Shown here piece after piece: positions 6,500 to 15,166 of a stretch of DNA of 46,161 nucleotides. The stretch's first letter is position 1; the number at the start of each line of letters is the position of its first letter. The notes under the pieces are model-generated. The model saw nothing but the letters and a program-made list of their open reading frames with translations. It made no database searches and was not told where the DNA came from. Made by a program: the position numbers and the translations under genes. Source of the stretch: Lachnospiraceae bacterium (GTDB taxonomy: Bacteria; Bacillota; Clostridia; Lachnospirales; Lachnospiraceae); NCBI GenBank assembly GCA_016294075.1, contig JAEDCQ010000013.1:1-46161 (forward strand), written 5' to 3'.

Positions 6500-8191
6500 C
6501 TATGATTCACTTGGAATCATCTGAAAATATTTCAGTGCCCAAACAATAGCCTCTTCCTTCTCCTTAGGACACTTAGGCTGTCTGGCTTCATCTGACTTAG
6601 GTTTATTGTAATTCTCACGCTCTATGATTCCATACTTAGCCTTAACCTGCGCAATATACAGATTAGAAACCTTCATTCCATCATTGTGCTCCGCCACATA
6701 AGACTTAATCTCCTCATAAGTCGCCTTACTCTCTGCCGCAGTAATATCTAACTCATCCATATCAACAGTCACATTCACATGATGCTTCGCTTCATGAAGT
6801 TTGGACAATAAACACACCGTCTCAATATTCGCTGTCCACGGGAACTGGTCAACGGGTACGGCCTTTTCTACCTGATAGCCGCAGTCTAAGAACATTTCCA
6901 AATCACGAACAAGGCTTGTGGGCTTACAGGAAATATAAATCAGGCGTTCTACGCCATAATCTATAATTTTCTTTAAGGCCTTCGGATGAACACCGTCACG
7001 CGGCGGGTCAAGAATGATAAAATCCGGTTTTTCTTCTATGGTATCCAATACCTTGAGTACGTCTCCAGCAATGAATTCACAGTTATCCAGACCGTTAAGT
7101 GCGGCATTTTCTTTTGCCGCTTCCACCGCCTCTTCCACAATTTCAACACCGATGACCTTTTTGGCAACCGGTGCAATCATCTGTGCAATCGTTCCGGTTC
7201 CGCTGTATAAGTCAAATACCGTTTTTTCTCCTTTTCCCAGGTCTCCGATAAATTCACGTGCTGTCTGATATAATACTTCCGCACCGAGACTGTTTGTCTG
7301 GAAAAAGGAAAATTGTGATATCTTAAATTTTAAACCAAGTAATTCTTCCGTAATATATTCTTTTCCGTATAAAAGATGAGTCTCATCGCTCTGTACCACA
7401 TCCGCAAGCGAATCATTTACCGTATGAAGAATACCTGCTATTTTCCCTTTTAGAGGCAGGGATAAGAGCATTTCCACATATGGCATAAGGTCAGTCTTTA
7501 ACTGTGAGGTTGTAATCAATGCAACAAGAATTTCACCTGTTTTTGCAGCTTTGCGCACCAGTAAATGGCGCAAAAATCCCGTATGCTGCATACGGTGGTA
7601 ATGCGCAAAACCCTTATTAGAAAAATAATCACAGGTTGCAGTCAAAATACTGCGGTAATCTTCGTCACAAATCCGGCAATCGGATACGGTCAGAATATCA
7701 TAAAAGCTGCCGCGCTTATGTAGGCCGAGTGCCAATGGTCCGTCCTTATAAGAATCTCCGAATGTAAACTCCATTTTATTACGGTATCCATGAGATACCG
7801 GGCTATGCTTAATGGGCAAAAAGGTATACGGCTGTTCCTGCCTGCAAAGAACACCATCCAGCAATTTTTTTACCTGTTCTTCCTTTAAGGAAGCCTGATC
7901 CTCATAGGATAAATGAAGATAGGTGCATCCGCCGCACTCTCCGAAATGAGAGCAGGGAGCTTTTACCTGATTAGATGCAGGCTCCAGAACTTCCATTAAA
8001 TTTCCTTCTGCTTTTCCCTTTCGTATTTTTTTTACCATAAGAGATATTTTCTGTCCCGGAATCACGTTTTTCACAACACAGTAAGAAGTTTTATGCTCAC
8101 CGTTTTCCAACGTTTCATCTACCCGCACAATCCCTTTATTCGGAAAATCTACCCGCTGTACAATACCTGTAATAATCTGTCCTTTTTTCAT
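6500..8191 (-). CDS. rlmD: 23S rRNA (uracil-5-)-methyltransferase, RlmD/RumA type
   Basis: SAM-dependent C5-methyltransferase of the TrmA/RlmD family. An N-terminal TRAM domain (about 1-58) is followed by an iron-sulfur cysteine set (C80, C86, C89 and a later C in SDCRIC), the SAM site (FDLYSGTGTI), the DPPRDG motif and the catalytic cysteine in ISCKP. The ATG at 8191 is preferred over an in-frame ATG at 8239 because GAGGAA lies 5 nt upstream; this gives 563 aa. About 90 C-terminal residues follow the methyltransferase fold (from VNVTVDMDELD to the end) and form a separate Lys/Glu-rich helical domain absent from E. coli RlmD but, from memory, common in clostridial homologs. Whether it targets U1939, U747 or both is not visible. 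Confidence 0.88.
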   Translation of the reverse strand: MKKGQIITGIVQRVDFPNKGIVRVDETLENGEHKTSYCVVKNVIPGQKISLMVKKIRKGKAEGNLMEVLEPASNQVKAPCSHFGECGGCTYLHLSYEDQASLKEEQVKKLLDGVLCRQEQPYTFLPIKHSPVSHGYRNKMEFTFGDSYKDGPLALGLHKRGSFYDILTVSDCRICDEDYRSILTATCDYFSNKGFAHYHRMQHTGFLRHLLVRKAAKTGEILVALITTSQLKTDLMPYVEMLLSLPLKGKIAGILHTVNDSLADVVQSDETHLLYGKEYITEELLGLKFKISQFSFFQTNSLGAEVLYQTAREFIGDLGKGEKTVFDLYSGTGTIAQMIAPVAKKVIGVEIVEEAVEAAKENAALNGLDNCEFIAGDVLKVLDTIEEKPDFIILDPPRDGVHPKALKKIIDYGVERLIYISCKPTSLVRDLEMFLDCGYQVEKAVPVDQFPWTANIETVCLLSKLHEAKHHVNVTVDMDELDITAAESKATYEEIKSYVAEHNDGMKVSNLYIAQVKAKYGIIERENYNKPKSDEARQPKCPKEKEEAIVWALKYFQMIPSES

Positions 8192-8269
8192 ATTTCCTCT
8201 AATTCTGCCGACAATGGCGGCTTTATAATCATGGTTCAAAGAATAAAAACCTGCACCTCTCAGCGCACC

Positions 8270-8300
8270 AAAAAAGAGCGGAATACGACTATCCCGCTCT
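8270..8300 (-). terminator. Terminator after the small acidic membrane protein
   Basis: On the minus strand a 7-bp stem AGAGCGG/CCGCTCT (8294-8300 with 8275-8281) is followed by six T. It lies between the membrane-protein gene and rlmD, so rlmD needs its own promoter or readthrough. Confidence 0.75.
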
Positions 8301-8326
8301 AAAGAAAAACATTGTAACAGCAGAAA

Positions 8327-8620
8327 TTATTCTGCATCAGACTCCTCTTCCTTTTCTTCACAAGGAACAGGAACAGGGATATCCTCATCCTCTTCATCTT
8401 CAAAGAAGTCATCATCAAAATCATCTTCATAATCATCATCAAAGTCTTCAAGATAGCAAGGCTTTAAATAACGGTATACCGCATAAGCAACACCTGCAAT
8501 AATGGCTATAACTGCTAAAACACCAAGTACACAAGCAACAACATTACATTTCTTTTCTTTTTTCATAGCTTCTCCTTTGCTGAACTTTAATAACTCTATT
8601 AATTCATCGATTTTGTTCAT
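8327..8620 (-). CDS. Small single-pass membrane protein with acidic cytosolic or exposed tail
   Basis: A 97-aa protein with a short amphipathic N terminus (IDELIELLKFSKG), a KKEKK stop-transfer-like stretch, one hydrophobic helix at about 27-48, and a tail that is almost entirely Asp and Glu up to a VPVPC motif near the end. The ATG at 8620 follows an AAAGGA site. It lies downstream of pcrA on the same strand and has its own terminator. I recognise no function; similar short acidic membrane proteins are frequent in Lachnospiraceae. Confidence 0.6.
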   Translation of the reverse strand: MNKIDELIELLKFSKGEAMKKEKKCNVVACVLGVLAVIAIIAGVAYAVYRYLKPCYLEDFDDDYEDDFDDDFFEDEEDEDIPVPVPCEEKEEESDAE

Positions 8621-8672
8621 GATGGTATCCTTTCTGAAAAATACATTTTATGTGTTATTATCATACCACTTT

Positions 8673-8703
8673 TTTCACAATTTTACTACTTAAAATTGTG
8701 AAA
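8673..8703. terminator. Perfect 13-bp hairpin at the end of pcrA
   Basis: Arms 8673-8685 and 8691-8703 pair perfectly around a 5-nt loop, just beyond the pcrA stop codon. On the minus strand it is followed by A rather than T residues, so it may stabilise or process the transcript rather than terminate it. Confidence 0.45.
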
Positions 8704-8705
8704 TC

Positions 8706-11051
8706 TTAATCAACTTTTTTCAATTTTGCAAAAGCAGCATACATAACCTTCTGTCCGGCAGAATCAAATTGTACGGTTACCTGATAATCACGCGGTCCTT
8801 TTTCTATTGCTGTAACCGTTCCTAAACCGTATTTTATATGACTCACTCTGTCACCCACACCGTATAACAGAGGCTCTCCTGCAGCTACTCCCTTTTGCAG
8901 TGCACCGGCTCCCTTTGTAATAAACGGCTGGTTTTCAAGTTCTGTTTTTTTCGGACGTACTATTGCTTTCGGCTTTGCATATACCGCATTAACAGGACGT
9001 GTTGCACCGAGTCCTGCCGATAAAGAAGATACTCCTTCTGTTGAAAACGGCTTAGATTTAAATGACAGCTTCTGCGGTGAATCCTCTTCATAAAAATCAA
9101 AATCACGCGGTCTGCCGCTGAGAGGTCTGTTATCCATTAAGGCTTCATCTATCTCACGAACAAATCGGCTGACCGGATTATACTGCATTTCACCACGCAG
9201 CATTCTTGCACGTGCACAGGAAATTGTCAAAATTTTTCTTGCGCGCGTAATACCAACATAGGCAAGTCTTCTTTCCTCTTCAATCGCTGTAGGATCCGTA
9301 TCTGTAATTGCCATATAGCTTGGGAATAATCCATCTTCTACACCGGCAAGATACACACGGTCAAATTCAAGTCCTTTTGCCGCATGCAAAGTTAGCAGCA
9401 ATACTCTGTCCGGATTATCTTCCATTCTGTCAATATCCGCAACTAAGGCAACCTCTTCCAAAAATCCGCTCAAGGTCGGTTCCTCTGCCGTTTCTTCATA
9501 AATTACTACTTTACTGATTAATTCATTGATATTTTCAATTCTTTCTTCCGCATCTTCTTCTCCGGATTCCTGTAAGTCTTTTATATATCCGGTAGAATCT
9601 AAAACATCTTTTACAAGTTCTTCTAAACTGTAAAACTCCTTTTTACCGCGGAATGCACGAATCATGGTCACAAACGGCTCCAGCTTCAGCGCGCTTTTCC
9701 CGATGGAAGGAATATGTTCTGCAATTTCCAGCGCATCATAAAAGCTCATCATATTTGCATCTGCAAAAGCCTGAACCTTAGAGATAGTTGTATTTCCGAT
9801 ACCACGCTTCGGAATATTGATAATTCGTTTTACGGAGAGGTCATCAACAGCATTATCAATTGTTTTTAAGTATGCCAATATATCTTTAATTTCTTTACGC
9901 GCATAGAAATTAATGCTTCCAATCACATCATAGGGCACACCGGCTTTCACAAACTGCTCCTCTAAAAGACGGGACTGTGCATTTGTACGATATAAAACAG
10001 CATTCTGTCCGTATTCCGCTTCGTTATTCCTCTTTGCTTTTATTATATCCGACACAACATATTCTGCTTCCTCGTATGCTGTATCAAACTGTCTGAAATG
10101 GATGCGCTCTCCTTCTTCATTTTCCGTCCAGAGTGCTTTTTCCTTTCTGGCAGTATTATTACGAATTACACAATTTGCGGCTTCCAGTATTTTTTTAGTG
10201 GAACGGTAATTCTGCTCCAATTTAATAACCTTTGCCTCCGGAAATACTTTTTCAAAATCAAGTATATTATGAATATTCGCTCCCCGAAATTTATAAATGG
10301 ATTGGTCATCGTCCCCGACAACACAAAGATTCCGATATTTTCCTGCCAAAAGATGAATCAGTTCAAATTGTGCGGTATTCGTATCCTGATACTCATCCAC
10401 CATAATATACCGAAAGCGTTCCTGATAATTTAAAAGAACCTCCGGGTATGCTTTGAAAAGCTCTATTGTTTTTACAATAATATCATCAAAATCGAGAGCA
10501 TTATTATTTTTTAGGGCTTTCTGATATTCTTCATAAGCAACTGCAATTTTCTGTTTGCTGTAATCTCCGATTGTATTTTGATAAAATTCCTTCGGACCAA
10601 TCAATTCATCCTTTGCAGAGGAAATCGCACTTAAAATACTTCTTTCCTTATACACCTTCGTATCGATTTCCAGACGTTTACATACCTCTTTCATCAATGA
10701 TTTCTGGTCATCCGTATCATAAATTGAAAAATTTGTGCTATAACCCAATAAATCTATATGTCTTCTTAATATACGCACACAGGCGGAATGGAAGGTTGAA
10801 ACCCATATCTGTTCAGCTCCGAATCCAATCAGGCTGTTTACTCTCTCTCTCATCTCCCCTGCCGCTTTATTGGTAAACGTTATTGCTAATATATTCCACG
10901 GGTTTACACCGTTATTTTCAATTAAATAGGCGATTCGGTGTGTCAACACACGGGTTTTTCCCGAACCGGCACCTGCAAGTAATAAAACCGGTCCTTCTGT
11001 TTCATAGACCGCTTCCTTCTGTCTGTCATTTAAGGTATCATAAATACTCAT
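8706..11051 (-). CDS. pcrA: ATP-dependent DNA helicase PcrA (UvrD family)
   Basis: A 781-aa superfamily 1 helicase that unwinds DNA 3'-5' in repair and rolling-circle replication. Seen in order: Q-motif start (LNDRQKEAV), Walker A (AGAGSGKT, 26-33), Walker B DEYQDTN, motif III QSIYKFRGA, motif IV QNYRSTKK, motif V LHAAKGLEFD with GLFP, and motif VI YVGITRARK. The C terminus has the Tudor-like PcrA domain (GDRVSHIKYGLGTVTAI) that contacts RNA polymerase in Bacillus. Length and motif order are complete. A terminator separates it from the ydjI gene upstream. Confidence 0.95.
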   Translation of the reverse strand: MSIYDTLNDRQKEAVYETEGPVLLLAGAGSGKTRVLTHRIAYLIENNGVNPWNILAITFTNKAAGEMRERVNSLIGFGAEQIWVSTFHSACVRILRRHIDLLGYSTNFSIYDTDDQKSLMKEVCKRLEIDTKVYKERSILSAISSAKDELIGPKEFYQNTIGDYSKQKIAVAYEEYQKALKNNNALDFDDIIVKTIELFKAYPEVLLNYQERFRYIMVDEYQDTNTAQFELIHLLAGKYRNLCVVGDDDQSIYKFRGANIHNILDFEKVFPEAKVIKLEQNYRSTKKILEAANCVIRNNTARKEKALWTENEEGERIHFRQFDTAYEEAEYVVSDIIKAKRNNEAEYGQNAVLYRTNAQSRLLEEQFVKAGVPYDVIGSINFYARKEIKDILAYLKTIDNAVDDLSVKRIINIPKRGIGNTTISKVQAFADANMMSFYDALEIAEHIPSIGKSALKLEPFVTMIRAFRGKKEFYSLEELVKDVLDSTGYIKDLQESGEEDAEERIENINELISKVVIYEETAEEPTLSGFLEEVALVADIDRMEDNPDRVLLLTLHAAKGLEFDRVYLAGVEDGLFPSYMAITDTDPTAIEEERRLAYVGITRARKILTISCARARMLRGEMQYNPVSRFVREIDEALMDNRPLSGRPRDFDFYEEDSPQKLSFKSKPFSTEGVSSLSAGLGATRPVNAVYAKPKAIVRPKKTELENQPFITKGAGALQKGVAAGEPLLYGVGDRVSHIKYGLGTVTAIEKGPRDYQVTVQFDSAGQKVMYAAFAKLKKVD

Positions 11052-11097
11052 AAAACTACCCTTTCATCTGAATGCCGGAGCACTCTGCTTTTTCATA

Positions 11098-11130
11098 ATA
11101 AAGGCTGCCTGATAATTCCAGACAGCCCTT
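11098..11130 (-). terminator. Terminator after the pspA/ydjI pair
   Basis: On the minus strand, a 9-position stem (11119-11127 with 11103-11111, one mismatch, 7-nt loop) is followed by TTTATT. It ends the pspA-ydjI transcript before pcrA. Confidence 0.6.
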
Positions 11131-11165
11131 CAATCATAATCCAACGATTTATATTGGTCAATGAC

Positions 11166-12113
11166 TTACCCCAATTTTGTTCCGCAGTTACTGCAAAATT
11201 TGGCTCCGTTAGTCGGCGTGCCGCAATTCGGGCAGAACTTTGCCCTCTGCATAGGAGATGACTGGTTATTCTGCATCTGCTGTACCATTTGCTGTCCCAT
11301 TGCCATTCCCATTTGAATGCCGACCATATCACCCGCAACAGAGGAACCACCGCCAAGCTGCCCCTTGCTCATGGCATCGGAAACCGCCATCTGCTGATAT
11401 TTGTTCATATCGGAAACCATAGCCTGGGCTGCAGCCTTCTCCTGCATTTTCTTGATTTCTTCCGGATAAGAAAAGCTTTCGATGTTAAAATCAGTAATGG
11501 AAATACCGATTTTGCGCATATCCATATCCAAATCAGAGCAGATACCGTCAGCAATTTTAGCTGCGTCCATCTGCAGATTAAACATATCACGGCCTTCTTT
11601 GCCAATCCAACTCATAAGAAGTTGATCCAGGTTTGAAATAATACGTTCTTTCACATCCGCAACCGTATATGTCTGTCTGATACCTGCAAGTTTCTCAATC
11701 AAAACATCATGCTCTGCAATCTTGCAGCTGAATGTACCGAATGCACGAATAGGCATACCTCCCGGAAGTCCCGGTGCCGGCAGATTGATGGCATTCTTCG
11801 TGCCCCACTTTACAAGAAGTTCTTTTGTATTGATAAACAGAACTTCTGCACGTAACGGATTATTAAAACCAAACTTAAAGCTTTTTAATGTAGATAAAAA
11901 AGGAATAATCTCAGAATCCACATCAAAGCTTCCTTCATCTTCAAAAATACCTTCTATACGGCCATTGTATAAGAAAATTGCATCCTGGCCCGGACGAATA
12001 ATCAGCTTAGAGCCCTTTTTAATCTCTTTATTCTGCCATTTCCAAAACAGAACACTGTCACTGGCTTCCGGCCATTCTATTACATTGGCAAGCTGGTTTG
12101 AAAAAAGTCCCAT
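11166..12113 (-). CDS. SPFH-domain protein with C-terminal zinc ribbon (YdjI-like)
   Basis: A 315-aa protein resembling B. subtilis YdjI, often labelled virion core protein. The SPFH-like domain (about 30-215) holds LIIRPGQDAIFLYNG and a later ISITDFNIESFSYPEE segment. A Met/Gln-rich linker (about 255-290) is followed by a zinc ribbon with two CxxC pairs (CPNC and CSNC). In Bacillus this protein recruits PspA to the membrane. Here it lies 25 bp downstream of a pspA gene on the same strand, a two-gene form of the Bacillus ydjFGHI operon, which supports an envelope-stress role. No TM helix is evident. Confidence 0.85.
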   Translation of the reverse strand: MGLFSNQLANVIEWPEASDSVLFWKWQNKEIKKGSKLIIRPGQDAIFLYNGRIEGIFEDEGSFDVDSEIIPFLSTLKSFKFGFNNPLRAEVLFINTKELLVKWGTKNAINLPAPGLPGGMPIRAFGTFSCKIAEHDVLIEKLAGIRQTYTVADVKERIISNLDQLLMSWIGKEGRDMFNLQMDAAKIADGICSDLDMDMRKIGISITDFNIESFSYPEEIKKMQEKAAAQAMVSDMNKYQQMAVSDAMSKGQLGGGSSVAGDMVGIQMGMAMGQQMVQQMQNNQSSPMQRAKFCPNCGTPTNGAKFCSNCGTKLG

Positions 12114-12138
12114 TATGTATTCCTCCTGCTACAGCTTC

Positions 12139-12816
12139 TTATTTGCCTAAAGATGCCTTTAATGCTGCTAATTCATCATCTACACTTGAGGAAGCTGTAT
12201 TCGTTTCATATTTTGCAGCCAATGTATCTACATCATCTTTACCGGTATCCAGTTCTGCCATGGCATCCGCCTCATCTGTCATGCGGTTAATTTTCTCTTC
12301 CATACGGTCAAAAGCCGCCATTGTACTGCCTGCCTTATCTGCACTTGCACCCAGCTTATTAATCTTCTGTTGTGCTTCCGCAACCTTAACCTTTGCTTTT
12401 AATGTATCTCTCTTTGCCTTCATGGCTGCAATATCATCTTCCAGCTTAGAATGAAGTTCCTTCATCTTAGCTGCATTTGCATTTGCTGCATCCAGATTTT
12501 TCTGTAAAACAGTAAGATTTTCTGTTAATTCACCCTTCTTTGTCAGGAACTTACGTGCATCATCATCATTTCCCGCATTCACAGCTTTTACAGCGTATTC
12601 TTCCATCTTCTTAATTTCTTCGTTACATTCATCCACCTTGCGCTGAGCACTCTTAGCCTCTGCAATAACGGATGCTGTTTCTGCCTTTACCTCAGCATAA
12701 TCGTTTTCCAAATTTCTTAAATACTGATCAATCATTTTTTCCGGATCTTCACACTTATCCAAAAGTGCGTTCACATTTGAAGCCATAATATCCTTAAATC
12801 TGGTTAAAATTCCCAT
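12139..12816 (-). CDS. pspA: PspA/IM30-family membrane-stress protein
   Basis: A 225-aa, nearly all-helical protein. The N terminus (GILTRFKDIMASNVNALLDK) is the PspA amphipathic helix that binds stressed membranes; the following DPEKMIDQYLRNLENDYAEVK is the family signature. The rest is a long coiled coil with Ala/Lys/Glu heptads, and a short C-terminal helix near DDELAALKASLG. Homologs polymerise into ESCRT-III-like rods on membranes. The ATG at 12816 has an AGGAGG site. Two tandem dyads lie directly upstream. It is followed by the SPFH partner gene. Confidence 0.92.
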   Translation of the reverse strand: MGILTRFKDIMASNVNALLDKCEDPEKMIDQYLRNLENDYAEVKAETASVIAEAKSAQRKVDECNEEIKKMEEYAVKAVNAGNDDDARKFLTKKGELTENLTVLQKNLDAANANAAKMKELHSKLEDDIAAMKAKRDTLKAKVKVAEAQQKINKLGASADKAGSTMAAFDRMEEKINRMTDEADAMAELDTGKDDVDTLAAKYETNTASSSVDDELAALKASLGK

Positions 12817-12829
12817 TTTTCCTCCTTCT

Positions 12830-12861
12830 GTCGTGCATTCACGACCGCAAATGTATTTGCG
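12830..12861. promoter_or_regulatory. Two tandem dyads upstream of pspA
   Basis: GTCGTG (12830-12835) pairs with CACGAC (12840-12845), and CGCAAAT (12846-12852) pairs with ATTTGCG (12855-12861). They abut each other and sit just upstream of the pspA ribosome site. They could be an operator for a stress regulator or mRNA hairpins covering the leader; I do not recognise the site. Confidence 0.4.
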
Positions 12862-12927
12862 ACTATACGAAAGATATTATAGCGTAGATTCACTCTGATG
12901 TCGATAGCTCATATGGTAAATATCATT

Positions 12928-12976
12928 AACTTTTTCTTATTTTTTTAAAAAAATTTTTTTCTTTTTTTATAAAAAG
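12928..12976 (-). terminator. AT-only inverted repeat after the binding-protein gene
   Basis: TTAACTTTTT on the left and AAAAAGTTA on the right bracket long A and T runs. It starts at the stop codon of the solute-binding gene and can fold as an AT-only hairpin. A weak terminator is plausible; it may also act as AT-rich promoter DNA for pspA. Confidence 0.4.
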
Positions 12977-13993
12977 TTATTCTGTTTTTGCTGCTTTCTT
13001 TGCATATATGGTCGTAACAAGTTCTTCATACGGAACCGTTTCTTCCAACTGTCCGGCATCCCTTAGAATATCCTGAAGAAGTGTAAAGGCTTCTTCTTCA
13101 AATACAAGATTTTCCTTCCATGTATCCTGAGACAGATACCGTTCAATAATCATAGCGGCATCTTTAATATCCGTTTCCTCAAACTGTGGGGCAATTGTCT
13201 GTGCGATTTCTTCAGAAGTATGAGAATTCACATAATCCATTCCTCTTTGTAATGCATTCGTAAACGCTTGAATCACTTCTCCGTTTTCCGCCATATAACT
13301 CTTTTTTGCAGAAAATGCCGTATACGGAACATAACCGGATTCTTCACCGATTGAAGCAACAACATAACCATCACCTTTTATCTCAAGTGCAGTGGCATGC
13401 GGCTCAAATTCAACCGTATAATCCCCCTGGCCGCCACTGAAGGCTGCTGCTGTTGAGCCAAAATCAATGCTCTGATCAATAATTAAATCTGTCTTAGGGT
13501 CAATATTATGCTTTTTCAGCACATATTCAAAAACCATTTCCGGCATACCGCCTGCCCTTCCGCCAAGTATGGATGTTCCTTTGATGGAATCCCATGAAAA
13601 TGCATCGTTTTCTGTTCTGGCAACCAGAAAATTACCTGCCCTCTGCGTCAGTTGTGCAAAGTTTACCGCATAATCCCCCATATCTCCCTGATAAGTATAA
13701 ACAGTAGTCTCCGGTCCCATAAATCCAATGTCAGCTTCACCGGTCAATAAAGCTGTCATCGTTTTATCCGCGCCAAAGCCGGTTACAAGTGTTAAATCAA
13801 TTCCTTCTTCTTCAAAATACCCCAGCTCGATTGCTGCATACATAGGTGCATAAAACAGAGAATGTGCCACCTCATTTAGAATAACAGGTGTCATCTCTGT
13901 ATTTTTCTCTTTTCCGCAACCAAGAAGCATTCCTGCCATCATGGATGTCAACAGTACGAAGGTACAAAAAAATACCATCAGTTTCTTTTTCAT
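12977..13993 (-). CDS. NMT1/SsuA/ThiY-type ABC transporter substrate-binding lipoprotein
   Basis: A 338-aa lipoprotein (signal peptide, lipobox LLGC with C26). The mature protein has the NMT1/THI5-like fold: a start with SLFYAPMYAAIELGYFEEEGID, then GFGADKTMTALLTGEADIGFMGPE and a GGRAGGMPEMVFEYVL segment. Relatives bind pyrimidine precursors, sulfonates, riboflavin or similar small molecules; the ligand cannot be read from sequence. The ATG has an AGGAGG site. No permease or ATPase gene is adjacent on either side, so it is an orphan binding protein within this window, presumably working with a transporter encoded elsewhere. Confidence 0.85.
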   Translation of the reverse strand: MKKKLMVFFCTFVLLTSMMAGMLLGCGKEKNTEMTPVILNEVAHSLFYAPMYAAIELGYFEEEGIDLTLVTGFGADKTMTALLTGEADIGFMGPETTVYTYQGDMGDYAVNFAQLTQRAGNFLVARTENDAFSWDSIKGTSILGGRAGGMPEMVFEYVLKKHNIDPKTDLIIDQSIDFGSTAAAFSGGQGDYTVEFEPHATALEIKGDGYVVASIGEESGYVPYTAFSAKKSYMAENGEVIQAFTNALQRGMDYVNSHTSEEIAQTIAPQFEETDIKDAAMIIERYLSQDTWKENLVFEEEAFTLLQDILRDAGQLEETVPYEELVTTIYAKKAAKTE

Positions 13994-14032
13994 AAAAAAC
14001 CTCCTACAAGACTGATGGTATATTATACGGTA

Positions 14033-14677
14033 TTATTCTGTTTTTGGTTCCTTCTTTTTGTTTTTTTGTACAGGCTGCGGAGTATGTTTCAATCGATATC
14101 CGTCTATCAACTTTTCAATTAACAATCGCTTAACATATACATCAAATCCAAGTTGAACAACAAGAGAGAACAATACAAAGAACTCCCTGTCATCCTCGGG
14201 AGCGTCCTTAAACATAACCTGCGCATGCTCAATTTTCTTTGAAATATCTTCTTTAACGGACTCCTTTTGAACATCTTCTATATTAAAGAGCTCTTTATAA
14301 ATACTTTCCAGATTAAATTCTTCCTTAGAATTAAAATACCGTTCGGTAATCGGTTTTAAAAGTTCATGAATATCATTAAAGGACAAAACCCCCTTAAAAT
14401 AATAAATCATAATCAAAATCATCATATGCTCTTTAGAATATTTTTTCTTAAGCGGAGACGGCAGAAGATCATTTTTAGCATAATTATTTATCATCGTTTT
14501 GGTAAGTATTTTATCTTCACCGGGATTACGCGTCGTTGCCTGAAGCTTTTCATCCATAAAGGTTGTAACCTGATCCATATATAAATCAATGTTCGGGATA
14601 TCCTCAAAACGGATGTAGGAAATCCTTTCTAAGCTTTCCATTATGCTATTCATTAAATCTTCTGTTGAAATTGTCAT
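14033..14677 (-). CDS. DUF1836 protein, probable HTH regulator
   Basis: A 214-aa protein of the DUF1836 family. The N-terminal half holds the characteristic DKILTKTMINNYAKNDLLPS helix-turn-helix-like stretch and a following YSKEHMMILIMIYYFKGVLSF segment, which resembles a MerR-like DNA-binding region. A helical C terminus contains ADDREFF-type acidic loops and ends in a basic Lys-rich tail. It is common in Lachnospiraceae and Clostridia; targets are unknown. It lies 39 bp upstream of the solute-binding gene on the same strand and is divergent from yerC, so it could regulate either neighbour. Confidence 0.8.
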   Translation of the reverse strand: MTISTEDLMNSIMESLERISYIRFEDIPNIDLYMDQVTTFMDEKLQATTRNPGEDKILTKTMINNYAKNDLLPSPLKKKYSKEHMMILIMIYYFKGVLSFNDIHELLKPITERYFNSKEEFNLESIYKELFNIEDVQKESVKEDISKKIEHAQVMFKDAPEDDREFFVLFSLVVQLGFDVYVKRLLIEKLIDGYRLKHTPQPVQKNKKKEPKTE

Positions 14678-14853
14678 TTTTTCACCACACTTATCTCATC
14701 AGTTTGTCATTTACCTCTACATTATATAGTATTTAAAACTACATAGCAAGATAAAGTTTATTCTTCTTTACTTTAAAACTTTAGTATGTTAAAATATCAA
14801 TGTATTAATGTAAAAGGAAATAAATTAAGGAATGAAAGGTTGGTAGATACTGA

Positions 14854-15141
14854 ATGAACAAAAAGATTCGCACGGATGCCGTTGACCATTTATTCAATGC
14901 AATACTATCCTTGGAAAATAAGGAAGAATGTTACAACTTTTTTGAAGATTTATGTACCGTAAATGAATTACTGTCACTTTCACAAAGATTTGAAGTTGCC
15001 ACTATGCTTCGTGAGCGTAAGACTTATCTTGAAATTGCCGAAAAAACGGGTGCATCTACTGCAACAATCAGCCGTGTCAACCGTTCACTCAACTATGGTA
15101 CCGACGGATATGAGCTTATATTTAAAAGAATGGAAGAATAG
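14854..15141 (+). CDS. yerC: YerC/YecD-family TrpR-like regulator
   Basis: A 95-aa TrpR-related protein. The order is a helix with VDHLFNAILSL, the LCTVNELLSLSQRFEVA segment typical of the TrpR fold, a YLEIAEKTGASTATISRVNR helix-turn-helix, and the ending LNYGTDGYELIF seen in YerC proteins of Firmicutes. It probably binds DNA; whether tryptophan is a ligand is not known. The ribosome site is weak (AAAGG about 15 nt upstream). The last codons form one arm of the terminator hairpin shared with the bactofilin gene. Confidence 0.9.
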   Translation: MNKKIRTDAVDHLFNAILSLENKEECYNFFEDLCTVNELLSLSQRFEVATMLRERKTYLEIAEKTGASTATISRVNRSLNYGTDGYELIFKRMEE

Positions 15142-15166
15142 GTTTCCCTATTCTTCCACTTTTTTT
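15131..15166. terminator. Shared yerC/bactofilin terminator built from coding sequence
   Basis: A perfect 12-bp stem (15131-15142 with 15147-15158, loop TTTC) is followed by AC and eight T on the plus strand. The yerC stop codon (15139-15141) and the bactofilin stop codon (15148-15150, read on minus) both lie inside the hairpin. Each arm encodes Glu-Glu-stop on its own strand. Confidence 0.85.

Noticed and set aside
11093..11356. Open frame opposite in frame to the SPFH-zinc ribbon gene end
   Set aside because: It overlaps the well-supported ydjI-like gene on the same strand in another frame.
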